Shown: positions 1 through 9,573 of the stretch, piece after piece
Layout: each line of letters begins with the position of its first letter
Position numbering within the stretch: the first letter of the stretch is position 1
Assembly (NCBI RefSeq): GCF_015711015.1
Contig: NZ_CP064653.1
Coordinates: 2,232,001 to 2,296,000 of the forward strand
Origin: Methylomonas sp. LL1
GTDB taxonomy: Bacteria; Pseudomonadota; Gammaproteobacteria; Methylococcales; Methylomonadaceae
Reading direction: 5' to 3'
DNA length: 64,000 nucleotides
The notes under the pieces: generated by a model
Databases searched by the model: none
What the model was told of the DNA's origin: nothing
What the model saw: the letters and a program-made list of their open reading frames with translations, nothing else
Program-made: the position numbers and the translations under genes

Positions 1-40
1 AAAGCACAACACCGATGATGATAGGGATCGTGGCTGACAT
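1..40 (-). CDS. Start of an unidentified membrane-type protein (partial)
   Basis: An ATG at 40 reads leftward off the window edge, giving a hydrophobic N-terminus (MSATIPIIIGVVL). A perfect AGGAGG ribosome site lies on the minus strand at 49-54, about eight bases before the ATG, which is why I accept the start. The visible part suggests an N-terminal membrane segment. Family cannot be told from 13 residues. Confidence 0.5.
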   Translation of the reverse strand, partial: MSATIPIIIGVVL

Positions 41-322
41 CTGAAAACCTCCTGTTAACCGGTATGGTGCTGGCGATAAAGCCGGCTCTGTCGAACGCGC
101 GGCCGGTATCGATTGGCGGTTAATTCGCCTGATACGTGCGGTTATTGATTATGCAAGTGTAGGCCAAGTTTGAGGCGACGACATGGCTTAGGCTTGATAA
201 ACAAACTCGGATGCGTTGAATTTGCGCCTCGGCTATCTCCTGTATCGACAGACTCCGGTTGTAGAAAACTCGGAGGACTGCCCCGTGAATATATGGGTCA
301 GTGCTTCCAGTTTAATGCTGGC
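41..322. other. Intergenic stretch without a recognised gene
   Basis: Apart from the ribosome site of the partial leftward gene at 49-54, no convincing gene is visible here. A plus-strand open frame from 170 runs antisense through the YdhR-like gene and has no family resemblance. The interval contains the 3' untranslated region of the leftward operon whose last gene ends at 323. Confidence 0.4.
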
Positions 323-634
323 TTATTCCGCAGGGTAAAATGGAGAATGCATACCGATATTGGCAGCTTGGGTGATGTCGCCGTCGAACAGCTTGACCGA
401 CAGATTGCCGTTGACCTGTTTGGTAAAAGGAATCAGCAAGCCGTCGATATAATTTTGCGCGTTCTCGATCGAATCGAATTCGTAAAAACCACCCACGGTT
501 TTATTGTTGACGCCGCTTAACCAGGTTTTCGATTTCAAACCCGGATACTTTTTCATCTCGACATTGATAGGCTGCCAATCGATTTGATCGAAAGGAATAG
601 CGACTTGAAATTCCGCATACAAAAATATTTTCAT
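323..634 (-). CDS. YdhR-like small protein (dimeric alpha/beta barrel)
   Basis: A 103-residue protein resembling the YdhR family (putative mono-oxygenases of the dimeric alpha/beta-barrel superfamily). The family pattern is visible in the centre: a K-T-W-L segment around residues 36-39, then the GGFYEF strand and a helix resembling the YdhR section KVW...GGIYLF. No cofactor-binding motif is expected in this fold. It is the last gene of the leftward operon with the SDR, carbonic anhydrase and DUF938 methyltransferase. YdhR's substrate is not established, so the function is open. Confidence 0.6.
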   Translation of the reverse strand: MKIFLYAEFQVAIPFDQIDWQPINVEMKKYPGLKSKTWLSGVNNKTVGGFYEFDSIENAQNYIDGLLIPFTKQVNGNLSVKLFDGDITQAANIGMHSPFYPAE

Positions 635-677
635 CAGTCAGTCTCGGTAAGTTATTGAGTTATAGCCATTTGAATGC

Positions 678-1412
678 TCAAAATGGCTCTTTGAAGGGTC
701 TTAAATCCAGTTCATGGGTCCAGGCGCTGGGATGTTGCCGATGCAACTGCCAATAGGTTTCGGCGATCGCATCGGGTTGTAACAAACCATCCGCTCCCTT
801 GGCGGCAACGAACCGGGAAAACTGCCGGTGCGCGCGTTCGCCGTCAATCACCCCATCAATGACCGCATGCACCACATGGATGCCTTGCGGCCCAAACTCC
901 CGTGCCATGCCTTGCGCCAATGCCCGCACCCCGGCCTTGGCAGCCGAAAACGAGGTAAATGGCGGTTTGGCTCGCAACGACGCGGTGGCGCCGGTAAAAA
1001 ACAAGCTGCCCTGTTGTTGCGGCAACATGTGCTTGATGGCCTCGCGGCCGAACAGAAAAGCGCCGAGACTGTTTTGCCGCCACAAAGCGGTGAACATCTC
1101 CACGTCGGTTTCCAGCAGCGGCGCGGACAAATTACTGTCGACATTGTAGGCAGCAATTTCCAAAACCTGGCCGTCGGCGGTGGCTGTCTCGAACAAGAGT
1201 TTTACGTCGCTTTCGCTGGTCGCATCAGCGACCACCGGGATTGCCATGCCACCGGCGTCGGCGATGGCGTCCGCTACCAAGGCCAGTTTCGCCGAACTGC
1301 GCCCGGCGATTACCACTTGCAAGCCTTCCGCCGCAAAACGCCGGGCCAACGCCGCGCCCAAGCCCTGTATCGGACCAACCCCCAATACCAGCGCCATTCT
1401 GTTCGTCGTCAT
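678..1412 (-). CDS. SDR-family protein lacking the catalytic tyrosine
   Basis: A 244-residue short-chain dehydrogenase/reductase fold. The nucleotide-binding turn is an atypical G-V-G-P-I-Q-G-L-G at residues 11-19. Where classical SDRs carry YxxxK, this protein has F155-S-A-A-K159, so the proton-donating tyrosine is replaced by phenylalanine while the lysine remains. This is the signature of the SDR_c10 subgroup (cd05373), whose reaction is unknown. It probably binds NAD(P) but may not do standard alcohol/ketone redox chemistry. The start ATG overlaps the stop of the carbonic anhydrase gene by one base (TGATG), indicating translational coupling. Confidence 0.85.
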   Translation of the reverse strand: MTTNRMALVLGVGPIQGLGAALARRFAAEGLQVVIAGRSSAKLALVADAIADAGGMAIPVVADATSESDVKLLFETATADGQVLEIAAYNVDSNLSAPLLETDVEMFTALWRQNSLGAFLFGREAIKHMLPQQQGSLFFTGATASLRAKPPFTSFSAAKAGVRALAQGMAREFGPQGIHVVHAVIDGVIDGERAHRQFSRFVAAKGADGLLQPDAIAETYWQLHRQHPSAWTHELDLRPFKEPF

Positions 1413-1990
1413 CAGCTTGCCCGTCCGGCCTCGGTGGCGGCGGATACTTCAAGCAAGCGTCCGGATTTAACGTCGTAAATAAAGCCGTATACCGGAATAT
1501 CCGCCGGTACCAATGGATGAGATTTGATCCGTAGCACATCTTCCAAAACACTCTCCGCCTGGTCTTTGATGGTCAGCCAGTTGATGTACTTGCCTTCGGA
1601 GCAGCCTGGACCTTCACAGCTATCGTGCCAGCCAGTCGCATCGACGCTGGCGGTTTTCAGGCTCTTGCTCAACAAGTCACTCATGATCTCATTGTTGAAG
1701 GTTTCCATGCCGCAATCGGTGTGATGGATCACGAACCATTCACGGGTGCCCAGCAGTTTGTAGGAAATCACCAGTGAACGAATGGCATCGTCGCTGGCTC
1801 GACCACCGGCATTGCGAATCACATGAGCATCGCCTTCCGACAGGCCGGCATATTTGGCCGGGTCCAGCCGCGCATCCATGCATGTCAGAATCGCAAAACG
1901 GCGGCCCGGCGGCATCGGCAAATCGCCTTTGTCGAAACCGGTGCTGTAGCCCTGGTTAGCGTGTAAAACTTCATTCAGTATTGTGCTCAT
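1412..1990 (-). CDS. Beta-class carbonic anhydrase
   Basis: A 192-residue zinc enzyme interconverting CO2 and bicarbonate in the cytoplasm. The zinc ligands are visible: C37 in CMDARLDP, then H90 and C93 in HHTDCG. The D39/R41 dyad that activates the bound water is also present. The length and the spacing match the small YtiB/Rv1284-like beta class. An AGGA ribosome site precedes the ATG. The gene sits between DUF938 and the SDR, with one-base overlap to the latter. In a methanotroph it may supply bicarbonate from methane-derived CO2 (inference). Confidence 0.93.
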   Translation of the reverse strand: MSTILNEVLHANQGYSTGFDKGDLPMPPGRRFAILTCMDARLDPAKYAGLSEGDAHVIRNAGGRASDDAIRSLVISYKLLGTREWFVIHHTDCGMETFNNEIMSDLLSKSLKTASVDATGWHDSCEGPGCSEGKYINWLTIKDQAESVLEDVLRIKSHPLVPADIPVYGFIYDVKSGRLLEVSAATEAGRAS

Positions 1991-2001
1991 GTTTGTTCCT
2001 G

Positions 2002-2655
2002 TTAGCCTCGGCCGAAAACCAAGGAAAAGTTATTGGCCGGCATATCGATGATTTCTTTTAACACCATGCCATGGTTGGCGGCGGCTTGTTTCAGATCGGC
2101 GACGTCTTTTAAACCCCACTCGGGGACTTGGTGCGAGGCCAGGGTTTTATGAAATTCCTCGTTGGATTCGGTGGTGAAACCGCCTTCGACTTTGAACGGG
2201 CCGTAGATCAGCAAAATACCGTCGTCGCCGAGCAAGTGCGAAGCGCATTCCATCATACCGTCGGCAATTGAGATCGGCGCGACTTGAAAAATATTGATAC
2301 AGAAGATGGCGTCGAAACTGCCTTTATCGCCGGGGTTGAACCAGGTATCGGGATCGGTCAAATCCAGATGTACCGGATCGGCGATGTTGTCGTTACCGTG
2401 ATCGGCGGTCAATTGTTTGATGTTATCGAACACTTCCTGATCCTTGTCGGTCGGATGAAAGTGTAAGTGATCGAAATGCGGCGCGAAAAAGTTGATATGC
2501 ATGCCGCTGCCGCTGGCCATTTCCAATACCCGACCCTTGTCTTTGGGTAACTTCTCTTTTAACACGCCCAAGATCGGTTCGCGGTTGCGATTGCCGGCCC
2601 AGGCCACGTATTCGCTCAGCGGGTGCGGGTTCAATGGCGGTTTGTTGTCACTCAT
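2002..2655 (-). CDS. DUF938 SAM-dependent methyltransferase-like protein
   Basis: A 217-residue protein of the DUF938 family (PF06080), a Rossmann methyltransferase-like group. Motif I appears as [11 protein letters not shown] near residues 43-53, and an acidic residue follows in the second strand (HPTDKDQ). The substrate is unknown for the family. It is the first gene of the leftward operon, with a good GAGGAG ribosome site six bases upstream of the ATG. The start of the DUF is typical ([14 protein letters not shown]), so the start is secure. Confidence 0.85.
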   Translation of the reverse strand: MSDNKPPLNPHPLSEYVAWAGNRNREPILGVLKEKLPKDKGRVLEMASGSGMHINFFAPHFDHLHFHPTDKDQEVFDNIKQLTADHGNDNIADPVHLDLTDPDTWFNPGDKGSFDAIFCINIFQVAPISIADGMMECASHLLGDDGILLIYGPFKVEGGFTTESNEEFHKTLASHQVPEWGLKDVADLKQAAANHGMVLKEIIDMPANNFSLVFGRG

Positions 2656-2716
2656 GTTGATCTCCTCGAAAGATTATTTATAGTTTTATGAAAAACCAGC
2701 TTGATCGGTTTTCCGT

Positions 2717-2738
2717 GAAAGCCGCGCTATCGCGGTTT
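2717..2738. promoter_or_regulatory. GC-rich dyad in divergent promoter region
   Basis: Inverted repeat GAAAgCCGCG-ctat-CGCGGTTTC in the 114-bp gap between the leftward DUF938 gene and the rightward sigma-54 activator gene. There is no T-run, so it is more likely an operator or 5' UTR hairpin than a terminator. No binding protein is assigned. Confidence 0.35.
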
Positions 2739-2769
2739 CTCCAAGGCATACTGCAATCCATGGGCCATC

Positions 2770-4431
2770 ATGCATAAAAAATCTATTTATATAAATATCA
2801 ATAGCTTACAAAATACGCATTGGACCAGCCGTGAATTCATGCTTCAATCAGTGAAAAATAATTTCATTTTAACGATAGCCATGAACACACATGATTTTTC
2901 CCGGATTTCTCCGGTGTTTTTCCTGCAAACCTTCATCCTGGAACTGATGCATGCCTGCGAGCAGGAAGGCGGCGATTATTGCGAATCGTTGATCGAACGC
3001 ATCGCCAAGAGCGCCGGCCTGTATTTCGAACAGACTTATCGCGACGAATATCAACGGCTGGGCGAATTGGACCAGGAGGATTACATTGATTTGATACTGG
3101 CGTTAAAAAACCACATCGGCGGTAATTTTTCATTGGCCTCGGTCGAGGCCGGCACCATTACCGTGGTTAACAACCGCTGCCCTTTCGGCGACGGCGTGAC
3201 TAATTTCCCCGAATTGTGCCGGATGACCTCCAGCGTGTTCGGCGGCATCGCCGCGCGCAATTTCGGTTACGCAAAAGTCGAAATCCGTCAGAGTATCGCC
3301 AGGCAAAACGGTAGTTGTGAAGTTTGCATTCACACCCAGCGCGATAGCGCCATCGACAAGCCGGGTCTGGAGTATCGCCGCGCGGATCAGCCGGAAGACA
3401 AACTGGAAATGGCCGCGCTACATTCGCGCATCGAAGAGCGGATGCGCAACGTCTGGTGGAGCAAACCCAGGCAGCATGCCGCCAAACCGGCACCGGCAAT
3501 CATCGCCAAATCGCCGGCCATGCAAAAAGTCCTGCAGCAAGTCGAAATCATTGCCCCGACGTTGGCAACGGTGCTGATCAATGGCGAAACCGGGGTCGGC
3601 AAGGAATTGATCGCGCGGGCCATACACGCGATGAGCGAACGCGGTCATAAACCATTCGTGGCGATCAATTGCGGGGCAATCCCGGAAAGCCTGATCGAAA
3701 GCGCACTGTTCGGCCACGAAAAAGGCGCGTTCACCGGCGCCATTGAAGTACACCAAGGCTTTTTCGAGCGCGCCGAGGGCGGCACCTTGTTTTTGGACGA
3801 AGTGGACGCCTTGTCACCCGCCGCGCAGACGCGCTTGCTGAGGGTGATCCAGGAAGGCGAGATGGAACGGGTCGGCGGCAAGCACACCTTGAGCGTCGAT
3901 GTCCGCATTGTTTCGGCCAGCAATCGCTCCCTGGAACAACATGTCGAGCAAGGCTTATTCCGCCAGGACTTGTTTTATCGCTTGAATGTAGTGCGACTGT
4001 GGATACCGCCCTTGGCCCAGCGCCCGGAAGACTTGCCGCATCTGGTACAGCTGATTCTAAAGCGGCTGAACGACAAATACGGCAAGAATGTGCAATCGGT
4101 CAGCCGCGAAGTGATGGGGCAAATCCGCGCCTATAGCTGGCCCGGCAATGTACGCGAATTGGAGAATAGCTTGGAACGCTGTGTGTTGTTCTGCAAGGGC
4201 AACGAACTGACCGGGCTGGAATTGGATCAAAAGCCGGTAACCACGACCGGCAACGACTGGCATGCGCACAAACAACGGATTCTGGCCGAAGCGGAACAAG
4301 TCTTTTTAAAGCAAGCAATGCAAACCTATCGCGGCGACGTCAAACAGGTGGCCGCCGTTATGGAGCTAACGCCCAGAGCGGTCTACGGCAAGCTGAAAAA
4401 ATACGGTTTAAGCTCCGGCCAGTTCAAATAG
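2770..4431 (+). CDS. Sigma-54-dependent transcriptional activator with V4R-like sensor
   Basis: A 553-residue bacterial enhancer-binding protein. The N-terminal ~230 residues form a sensor region with a Cys-containing stretch (CPFGDG, LCRM and SCEVC), resembling the V4R/haem-NO-type small-molecule domain. The AAA+ domain follows, with Walker A GETGVGKE near residue 272 and the sigma-54 contact loop GAFTGA near residue 320, then the GNVREL segment and a C-terminal Fis-type HTH. It should activate RpoN promoters in response to an unknown ligand. The start is uncertain: ATGs at 2770, 2839 and 2881 are in frame and none has a clear ribosome site. The one at 2881 (MNTHDFSR) fits domain architecture best. 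Confidence 0.88.
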   Translation: MHKKSIYININSLQNTHWTSREFMLQSVKNNFILTIAMNTHDFSRISPVFFLQTFILELMHACEQEGGDYCESLIERIAKSAGLYFEQTYRDEYQRLGELDQEDYIDLILALKNHIGGNFSLASVEAGTITVVNNRCPFGDGVTNFPELCRMTSSVFGGIAARNFGYAKVEIRQSIARQNGSCEVCIHTQRDSAIDKPGLEYRRADQPEDKLEMAALHSRIEERMRNVWWSKPRQHAAKPAPAIIAKSPAMQKVLQQVEIIAPTLATVLINGETGVGKELIARAIHAMSERGHKPFVAINCGAIPESLIESALFGHEKGAFTGAIEVHQGFFERAEGGTLFLDEVDALSPAAQTRLLRVIQEGEMERVGGKHTLSVDVRIVSASNRSLEQHVEQGLFRQDLFYRLNVVRLWIPPLAQRPEDLPHLVQLILKRLNDKYGKNVQSVSREVMGQIRAYSWPGNVRELENSLERCVLFCKGNELTGLELDQKPVTTTGNDWHAHKQRILAEAEQVFLKQAMQTYRGDVKQVAAVMELTPRAVYGKLKKYGLSSGQFK

Positions 4432-4452
4432 CCAAAATTACCCGGAACAAAA

Positions 4453-4473
4453 TAGCCGCCGGAGAACGGCGGG
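4453..4473 (+). terminator. Possible terminator hairpin after the activator gene
   Basis: A GCCGCC-ggagaa-cGGCGG stem-loop lies about 20 bases after the stop of the sigma-54 activator. It is not followed by a clear T-run, so intrinsic termination is only suggested. Confidence 0.35.
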
Positions 4474-4570
4474 ATTTATCATTCCCCTAAATCGATCATT
4501 TGAGCGGTAATCATGGAATACTGCAAACCGGGTTGGCGAAGCAGCGGTGGGCTCGCTGCTTCGAAGAGGC

Positions 4571-4864
4571 TTACAGCGCGGCCGGCCTACTGTTTTCTCC
4601 GGCACCGGCCGTCTGTCCAAGGCCGTACCAATCCAACTTGCGAGTGGTCAGCATCGCAATGCCCAACAACACAAACATCAGCAGCGAACCCAACACCAGC
4701 GCGTTGTCTTCCGATTCCAACAACACATAAAGACTGGCGAACAATCCGGCCAGCAAGGCGCCGGCGCTGAAGCCGCTATTTGCCAACACATAGATCAGCG
4801 TATCGGCAATGGCTGGTTCGTCCTCGACGATCAGGATGCGCTTGGATGAAATGGGCAAATTCAC
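4571..4864 (-). pseudogene. In-frame deletion scar: start of creB joined to end of creD
   Basis: A 97-codon open frame (GTG start) made of two unrelated pieces. Residues 1 to about 32 are the beginning of a CreB-type response regulator, with the acidic pocket in ILIVEDEPAIADTL. From about residue 33 the sequence is the last membrane segments and tail of CreD (SEDNALVLGSLL, then TTRKLDWY). In other bacteria creB, creC and creD lie in this order, so one deletion removing most of creB, all of creC and most of creD, and preserving the frame, explains it. The phospho-acceptor Asp and the output domain are gone. A small membrane peptide could still be made, but regulatory function is lost. Confidence 0.75.
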
Positions 4865-5167
4865 GGTACTAATACGTCATACAGGCGGCATCAACAAGCC
4901 AGCCACTTTTTCCAGGGGCTGTAAACAATAGTGCGTTTGTTCCGGCGGGATGACTGCGACATGATTTAGGTTGTATTTGTCGATCCATCTCGAAGGAGTC
5001 AAAAATAATCGACCAAGCATAGCCGCTAGCGGGCCGATTTGCAGAAAATATCGGCATAGCCCACCCGGCATAAGCCGTTCCGAGCGCCGTAAAGCGCCAG
5101 CCCCTGGTTTAAAAAAAATCCCTATGGGAGAATGGTCCTTTCTCAACCATGCTGAAAAGGTGGCACC
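4865..5167. other. Intergenic region between cre scar and chemoreceptor
   Basis: About 300 bases with no gene I can support. A minus-strand open frame (4877-5146, 89 codons) ends in a protein-like stretch but has no ribosome site and no recognised family. It could be debris of the same cre deletion. An AAGGTGG ribosome site for the chemoreceptor is at the right-hand end. No sigma-28 promoter consensus was found. Confidence 0.4.
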
Positions 5168-6802
5168 GTGAATTGGTTCATGAATTTAAGCATTCGCTGG
5201 AAACTTCAGTTCAGTTTTTTTGCCGTGACCATGATTACAACGATCTACAACCGGTTGCTGGCATCTTTCGAACTGATAAAGATGGTTGAAATCGCCGAGT
5301 CGGGTCACGCCTCGCCTGAAGTCATCACCCAACTGCGAGCCAATCACAGTGCTTACATCTTCAATTCCTTTTGGGAATCCGGGCTGGAATTCGTATTCCA
5401 GTTTTTTCTAATTGCGTTCATCGCCAATATGTTTGCCCGCCCCATCATCCATCTGTGCTATTCGCTGGAATCGGTGGAAAAGGGAGACCTGACCAAGCAC
5501 ATTGCCAACACGTCCCAGGATGAAGTCGGCGTATTACAGAAAATATTCAACAATGTGCTCAACAAGCTGAATAACATCATGCGGGAAATCGATGCGAGCG
5601 GCAAGAGTATGGGACAGTCGGCCTTCCAGGTTGCTAAAATTTCCAATGAAATCGCCGACGTCAGCAAACGCGAGGAAAACCGTTCCGCGGAAGTGGCTTC
5701 CGCCATGCAGAGCCTGTTTCAGATATCCTCCGACGTACAAAGGCTAGGCATCGAAGCCTCGAACAAGGCTCGGCAGGTCGACAGATTAGCCCAGGACGGG
5801 ATCGAATATGTGCATATGAATATCGGCGCCATGCAGGAGACCGTTCAGGAAGTGAATCGGGCATCCCATGAAATCCAGGAACTGGAAAATTCGGCCAAGC
5901 ACATACACCTGATCATCGACACCATCACCGACATTGCTTCTCAAACCAACCTGCTTGCCCTGAATGCGGCGATCGAAGCCGCCCGCGCCGGCGAACAAGG
6001 CCGAGGTTTCGCGGTCGTGGCGGATGAAGTCAGGAAACTCGCCACCCGCACATCCGGTTCGGCCGATGAGGTCAACCAAATTATTCGACATCTTTCCGAC
6101 GAGGTTCAGCGAGTGACGGACACGATGAGCGTCATTGTAGGAAAGGTGGACGCCAATCAGAAAGCGGCCGAAAAAACCACCGAGGCGATTGAGCAAATCT
6201 CGGGGAACGTGCTGCAAACCGCCCAGGCAAACCAATCCATCGCCGATGCCAGCAATCAGCAATTGGATCAGTTTCGGCAACTGCAAGCCACCATGGAAGG
6301 CTTGTTTGCCACGTTAAAGGAAAATGCGGCAAAAGTGGAAGGAACGGCCGTGATTGGCGAGGATCTGCGCCGGTTGGCCGCAGGGCTAAATAGTTTGATG
6401 GCCGGCTTTACATTTATTCCCGGCGTGACGATCGATCCCGCGCAGGACGAAAAACGCGAATATCCAAGGGCAAACAACGGCCTGTTGGTTAAAATCATCC
6501 AAGGCGGTCAGCAGGTTGAAGCCGTCACCCGCGACTTTTCGCTGATTGGTCTCAGCATCTGGTTGACGAGGTCCTTGAACTCGAATCAAGCTGTCGATAT
6601 CGATCTTTTCCCAACTCATCGAGACATGGATCAATATATCAACCAAAGCCCGGTGCGTATCAAGGCTCGTATCGTCTGGCTACGCCAGGAGGGCAATCGC
6701 TACCTCTGCGGAGTGGAGTTTCTCGACAAAAACGCTTCAGCTCGGCAAAGAATTCAAGATTGCTTCGATTTTTTCAACAAAAACTCGGAATTTCTGCGCT
6801 AA
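5168..6802 (+). CDS. Methyl-accepting chemotaxis protein with C-terminal PilZ domain
   Basis: A 544-residue transducer that should signal through CheA/CheW at the inner membrane. Two membrane segments (about residues 13-30 and 70-88) enclose a short periplasmic loop of roughly 40 residues, too small for a Cache or four-helix sensor. A HAMP-like stretch and a long coiled coil follow, with the highly conserved MCP tip (about 255-293, containing [16 protein letters not shown]). The C-terminus (about 428-535) is a PilZ domain with RxxxR (REYPR) and DxSxxG (DFSLIG), the c-di-GMP contacts. Start is GTG, preceded by AAGGTGG. It may couple c-di-GMP level to taxis. Confidence 0.92.
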   Translation: MNWFMNLSIRWKLQFSFFAVTMITTIYNRLLASFELIKMVEIAESGHASPEVITQLRANHSAYIFNSFWESGLEFVFQFFLIAFIANMFARPIIHLCYSLESVEKGDLTKHIANTSQDEVGVLQKIFNNVLNKLNNIMREIDASGKSMGQSAFQVAKISNEIADVSKREENRSAEVASAMQSLFQISSDVQRLGIEASNKARQVDRLAQDGIEYVHMNIGAMQETVQEVNRASHEIQELENSAKHIHLIIDTITDIASQTNLLALNAAIEAARAGEQGRGFAVVADEVRKLATRTSGSADEVNQIIRHLSDEVQRVTDTMSVIVGKVDANQKAAEKTTEAIEQISGNVLQTAQANQSIADASNQQLDQFRQLQATMEGLFATLKENAAKVEGTAVIGEDLRRLAAGLNSLMAGFTFIPGVTIDPAQDEKREYPRANNGLLVKIIQGGQQVEAVTRDFSLIGLSIWLTRSLNSNQAVDIDLFPTHRDMDQYINQSPVRIKARIVWLRQEGNRYLCGVEFLDKNASARQRIQDCFDFFNKNSEFLR

Positions 6803-6911
6803 GGATTGGGTTGCAAATAATTTCCCTGAATTTCTTGTAGGGGCGATTTTAATCGCCCAGGGCGAATGAATTCGCCCCTACAGGACATTCAAATAGCGGG
6901 AACTTATTTTT
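6803..6911. repeat. Dispersed repeat A, full copy with hairpin
   Basis: A 109-bp sequence whose core is a long imperfect hairpin: TGTAGGGGCGA at about 6836-6846 pairs with TCGCCCCTACA at 6872-6882. A smaller nested stem, GGGCGATTTTAATCGCCC, is at 6841-6858. It ends with ACATTCAAATAGCGGGAAC and a T-rich tail. A shorter copy lies at about 19220-19287. No coding capacity. Confidence 0.75.
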
Positions 6912-6979
6912 GGCGGAATCTACAAGGCCGAACAATAACAACGGCGCTGAATATAAGCGGATCCCCCCCCCGGTAAAAA

Positions 6980-8476
6980 TCAGCCACAACAAGCTTCCGC
7001 AATGCTCTTGAGCTTTTCGCGCGCCGACTGGTTGTCGCCGTGAGGCGTTTCAACATACAGCACGATCAAAAGTTCCGGCGCGGCATTGCCCGATAGCCGT
7101 TTTAACAATTGCAGCCATTTGGCGTAATAATGATTGGCCGTGTTGGTGTCGCCAACCCGATACCAGCGCCATACCAGCAAATCCCGTTTATCGCTGCTCA
7201 ACACCGCTTCCTCGACATCCGTTGTACCGCCCGGCCAAGCCACCGGCGTTTTTGTGTTATGAATCATGCGCCAAACTTTATGCTTTTGCCGTACCAGGTA
7301 GTTTTGCGAATTCACCAACTCACCGCCTTGGGATTCATCGCCGAAATTGGCGATATACATCGCTATAGTCGCATTCTGATCGCCGAAGTAATGCCTGGCA
7401 TCCGCCATCACCCCTTTGAACTCGGGTTGCCAGTCCCAATCGGGAGCGCCAATGGATGGCACGTTCGCCGCGCCAATCAAATTAGCGGGAATGGCGGCCT
7501 GGACTACCTGCCGAGCATGCATTTCCATGGCCAGCAAGGGCCATATTGCAATACCCAGCAAAGTGACGGATAAAGCAGCCCAGTAACGTTCATATTGATA
7601 CCCTGCAGTCGAAGCTTCGCTGGTTGGCTGTTTAACCGGCTCCGGTAATGGGTCCTGCCAACGAGAGCCCAGATAAAACAGCAGCAGCATCACTAAACCA
7701 AAAAACACCCAGCCATAGATAATGTGGTCGACGCCTGTCGCCAATTTCATGCTGCTCAAATGCCCTATCATGACGATCATATAAGCGCGCAATCCATTCG
7801 CCAAAATCGGCGTCAGGAAGGATGCCGCGATGAAGATAGCGCGTTTTTTGTAGCTGGTATAATTTAGATAAGCGAAAACGGTACCCAAGGTAAACGACGC
7901 AATCAGATAGCGCAAACCGCTGCATCCTTCGACAACCGACCATTTGCCGGAGGTTAAGGTAAAAAAAGTGCCTTCCCGATAAACGCTAATGCCGGTCAGG
8001 CGCAGCATGGTCACGACAAAGGTTGCCGTATAGTCCATCAGCAAGGGGATGAATTCCTCTCCGAACGGAACCATCAAGAATAAAAACAACAGTGGAAACA
8101 ACATTCGAGAGGCCGTGCGATTGCCCAAAACCGCCCAGAAGCCGCTCACCAAAATCCCCACTACCGCCCATTGCCGAATCACCAAAACCGACACCAAATC
8201 GGCCACCAGCCAGGCAAATCCGCATCCGAAGATAAAAAATAGCGCGATTAGGCTGAAGGACGGGCGTAAATCGCGATAATCCTCGCGCCGCATCCAGATC
8301 AGCCATAAACTGATAGGCCCCACCAAATAACCGTGGGTAAATGTTTCGGACCGTTCCCAAATCGAAACGATGGAGGCCCAGGTTTGATAAAAAGCAACAA
8401 TCGAACCGATGGCAACTAAAACCAAAGCCAGCAACGGCTTTTGCCAATGCCTGGGTAAATTGACAATGTTTAGCAT
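6980..8476 (-). CDS. xrtA: Exosortase A with C-terminal EpsI domain
   Basis: A 498-residue integral membrane cysteine protease/transpeptidase predicted to process PEP-CTERM proteins. About eight N-terminal membrane helices carry the exosortase triad: C185 in EGCSG, R230 in ANGLR, H251 in DHIIYGW. Residues ~300-498 form the periplasmic EpsI-like domain, fused in this subfamily. I place the start at the ATG at 8476, five bases after a perfect AAGGAG. A TTG 18 bases upstream is the longer alternative. It is divergent from the glycosyltransferase operon, which encodes the partner O-ligase at 25678. No PEP-CTERM substrate lies in the window. Confidence 0.92.
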   Translation of the reverse strand: MLNIVNLPRHWQKPLLALVLVAIGSIVAFYQTWASIVSIWERSETFTHGYLVGPISLWLIWMRREDYRDLRPSFSLIALFFIFGCGFAWLVADLVSVLVIRQWAVVGILVSGFWAVLGNRTASRMLFPLLFLFLMVPFGEEFIPLLMDYTATFVVTMLRLTGISVYREGTFFTLTSGKWSVVEGCSGLRYLIASFTLGTVFAYLNYTSYKKRAIFIAASFLTPILANGLRAYMIVMIGHLSSMKLATGVDHIIYGWVFFGLVMLLLFYLGSRWQDPLPEPVKQPTSEASTAGYQYERYWAALSVTLLGIAIWPLLAMEMHARQVVQAAIPANLIGAANVPSIGAPDWDWQPEFKGVMADARHYFGDQNATIAMYIANFGDESQGGELVNSQNYLVRQKHKVWRMIHNTKTPVAWPGGTTDVEEAVLSSDKRDLLVWRWYRVGDTNTANHYYAKWLQLLKRLSGNAAPELLIVLYVETPHGDNQSAREKLKSIAEACCG

Positions 8477-8490
8477 TTTTACTCCTTGAA

Positions 8491-8529
8491 ACAATGCAAA
8501 TCATTGTAAACTTGAATCATGCAAATCAT
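8491..8529. promoter_or_regulatory. Repeated TGCAAATCAT motif between divergent genes
   Basis: The 87-bp divergent gap between xrtA and the first glycosyltransferase holds a dyad ACAATG-caaat-CATTGT (8491-8507). Its TGCAAATCAT core (8495-8504) recurs at 8520-8529, 25 bases away. Two copies in a shared promoter region suggest an operator. No regulator is assigned. Confidence 0.4.
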
Positions 8530-8563
8530 GTAATCGCCTTAACAAAAACTCTCTGGATAAACC

Positions 8564-9511
8564 ATGAAAATTAGCGCCGTCATTCCCGCCTATAACAGCG
8601 CAAGATTCATCGCGGACGCCGTAGCCAGCATTAACGCACAAACCACGGCCATCGATGAAATCATCATCATCGATGACGGCTCCACCGACAATACCGAACA
8701 AATCGTAGCCGATTTGCCCGGCAATATTGTTTACGTCAAACAGCCTAATCAAGGCCCATCCGCGGCACGTAACAGGGGCATCGAAATGGCAAAAGGCGAC
8801 TGGATTGCCTTTCTCGACGCCGACGACCAATGGACACCGGATAAAATTGCCAGACAACGACAAACGCTAGAAACCTATCCCTCGTTGCATCTCATCGCCG
8901 GCGACATGGCGGAAATCGACAATCAGGACAAAGTGATCGTCGACTCGGTGTTAGCCAAACATCATCTGCTCGATACGTTTAAAACGATGGCCGGCAAGCC
9001 GATTCCAAACGCACTCTCCCAATTAGTCAAAAAAAACTTCATCCCTACCGGCACCGTTCTGGCCAAACGCGGCACGTTGATGGAGGCGGGATTATTCAAC
9101 CCTGGGATTCGTTTTGGCGAAGACTTGGAATTATGGGCAAAAATTGCCGCCCAACATCCGATTACCTGCTTGCCTGATGTATTGATGCTACGCCGGCAAC
9201 ACGGAGAAAATGCCACGCAAGCCTCGGAGAACATGCTGATCGACTTGACCAAGGTCATGCGTTCCCTGTGCAGGCATACCGGAACACAACTGCAACAACA
9301 AGGCATAGCCCCAAACCGGCTGGTCGCCAACAGCTATTGGACCCTGGGTTACTGGTATTTTGCCGAGGGCGAAAGCAACAAAGCCAGGCAAGCATTCCGC
9401 AATAGCTTGCGGCAACGCTTTAGCCTGCGTTCGGCGCTGTATTTTCTGGTATCACTGTTGCCGCCCCATTCGATCGCTAGACTACGGCGCCTCAAACAAA
9501 AATTCTCCTAA
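8564..9511 (+). CDS. Family 2 glycosyltransferase
   Basis: A 315-residue GT-A fold enzyme. It opens with the GT2 signature ISAVIPAYNSA, has IIDDGSTDNT near residue 40 for nucleotide binding and the metal-binding DADD at about 83-86. It should transfer a sugar from a nucleotide-sugar to a growing glycan on the cytoplasmic membrane face. The C-terminal third is helical and basic. First gene of the rightward glycan operon, divergent from xrtA. The sugar and acceptor cannot be read from sequence. Confidence 0.9.
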   Translation: MKISAVIPAYNSARFIADAVASINAQTTAIDEIIIIDDGSTDNTEQIVADLPGNIVYVKQPNQGPSAARNRGIEMAKGDWIAFLDADDQWTPDKIARQRQTLETYPSLHLIAGDMAEIDNQDKVIVDSVLAKHHLLDTFKTMAGKPIPNALSQLVKKNFIPTGTVLAKRGTLMEAGLFNPGIRFGEDLELWAKIAAQHPITCLPDVLMLRRQHGENATQASENMLIDLTKVMRSLCRHTGTQLQQQGIAPNRLVANSYWTLGYWYFAEGESNKARQAFRNSLRQRFSLRSALYFLVSLLPPHSIARLRRLKQKFS

Positions 9512-9573
9512 AAGCGATTTTATGAGAATATCCGCCTAAACTTGCTGTATCACAAAAGAGCAATATCACGCCG

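Noticed and set aside
828-1478. 216-codon rightward ORF opposite the SDR gene
   Set aside because: Low-complexity composition typical of antisense frames in GC-rich genes; SDR and carbonic anhydrase on the other strand have clear motifs.
4877-5146. 89-codon leftward ORF upstream of the cre scar
   Set aside because: No ribosome site or recognisable family; composition is compatible with non-coding DNA, so it is only mentioned in the intergenic entry.
7109-7573. 154-codon rightward ORF inside xrtA
   Set aside because: Antisense shadow of the EpsI domain; no motif and no ribosome site.
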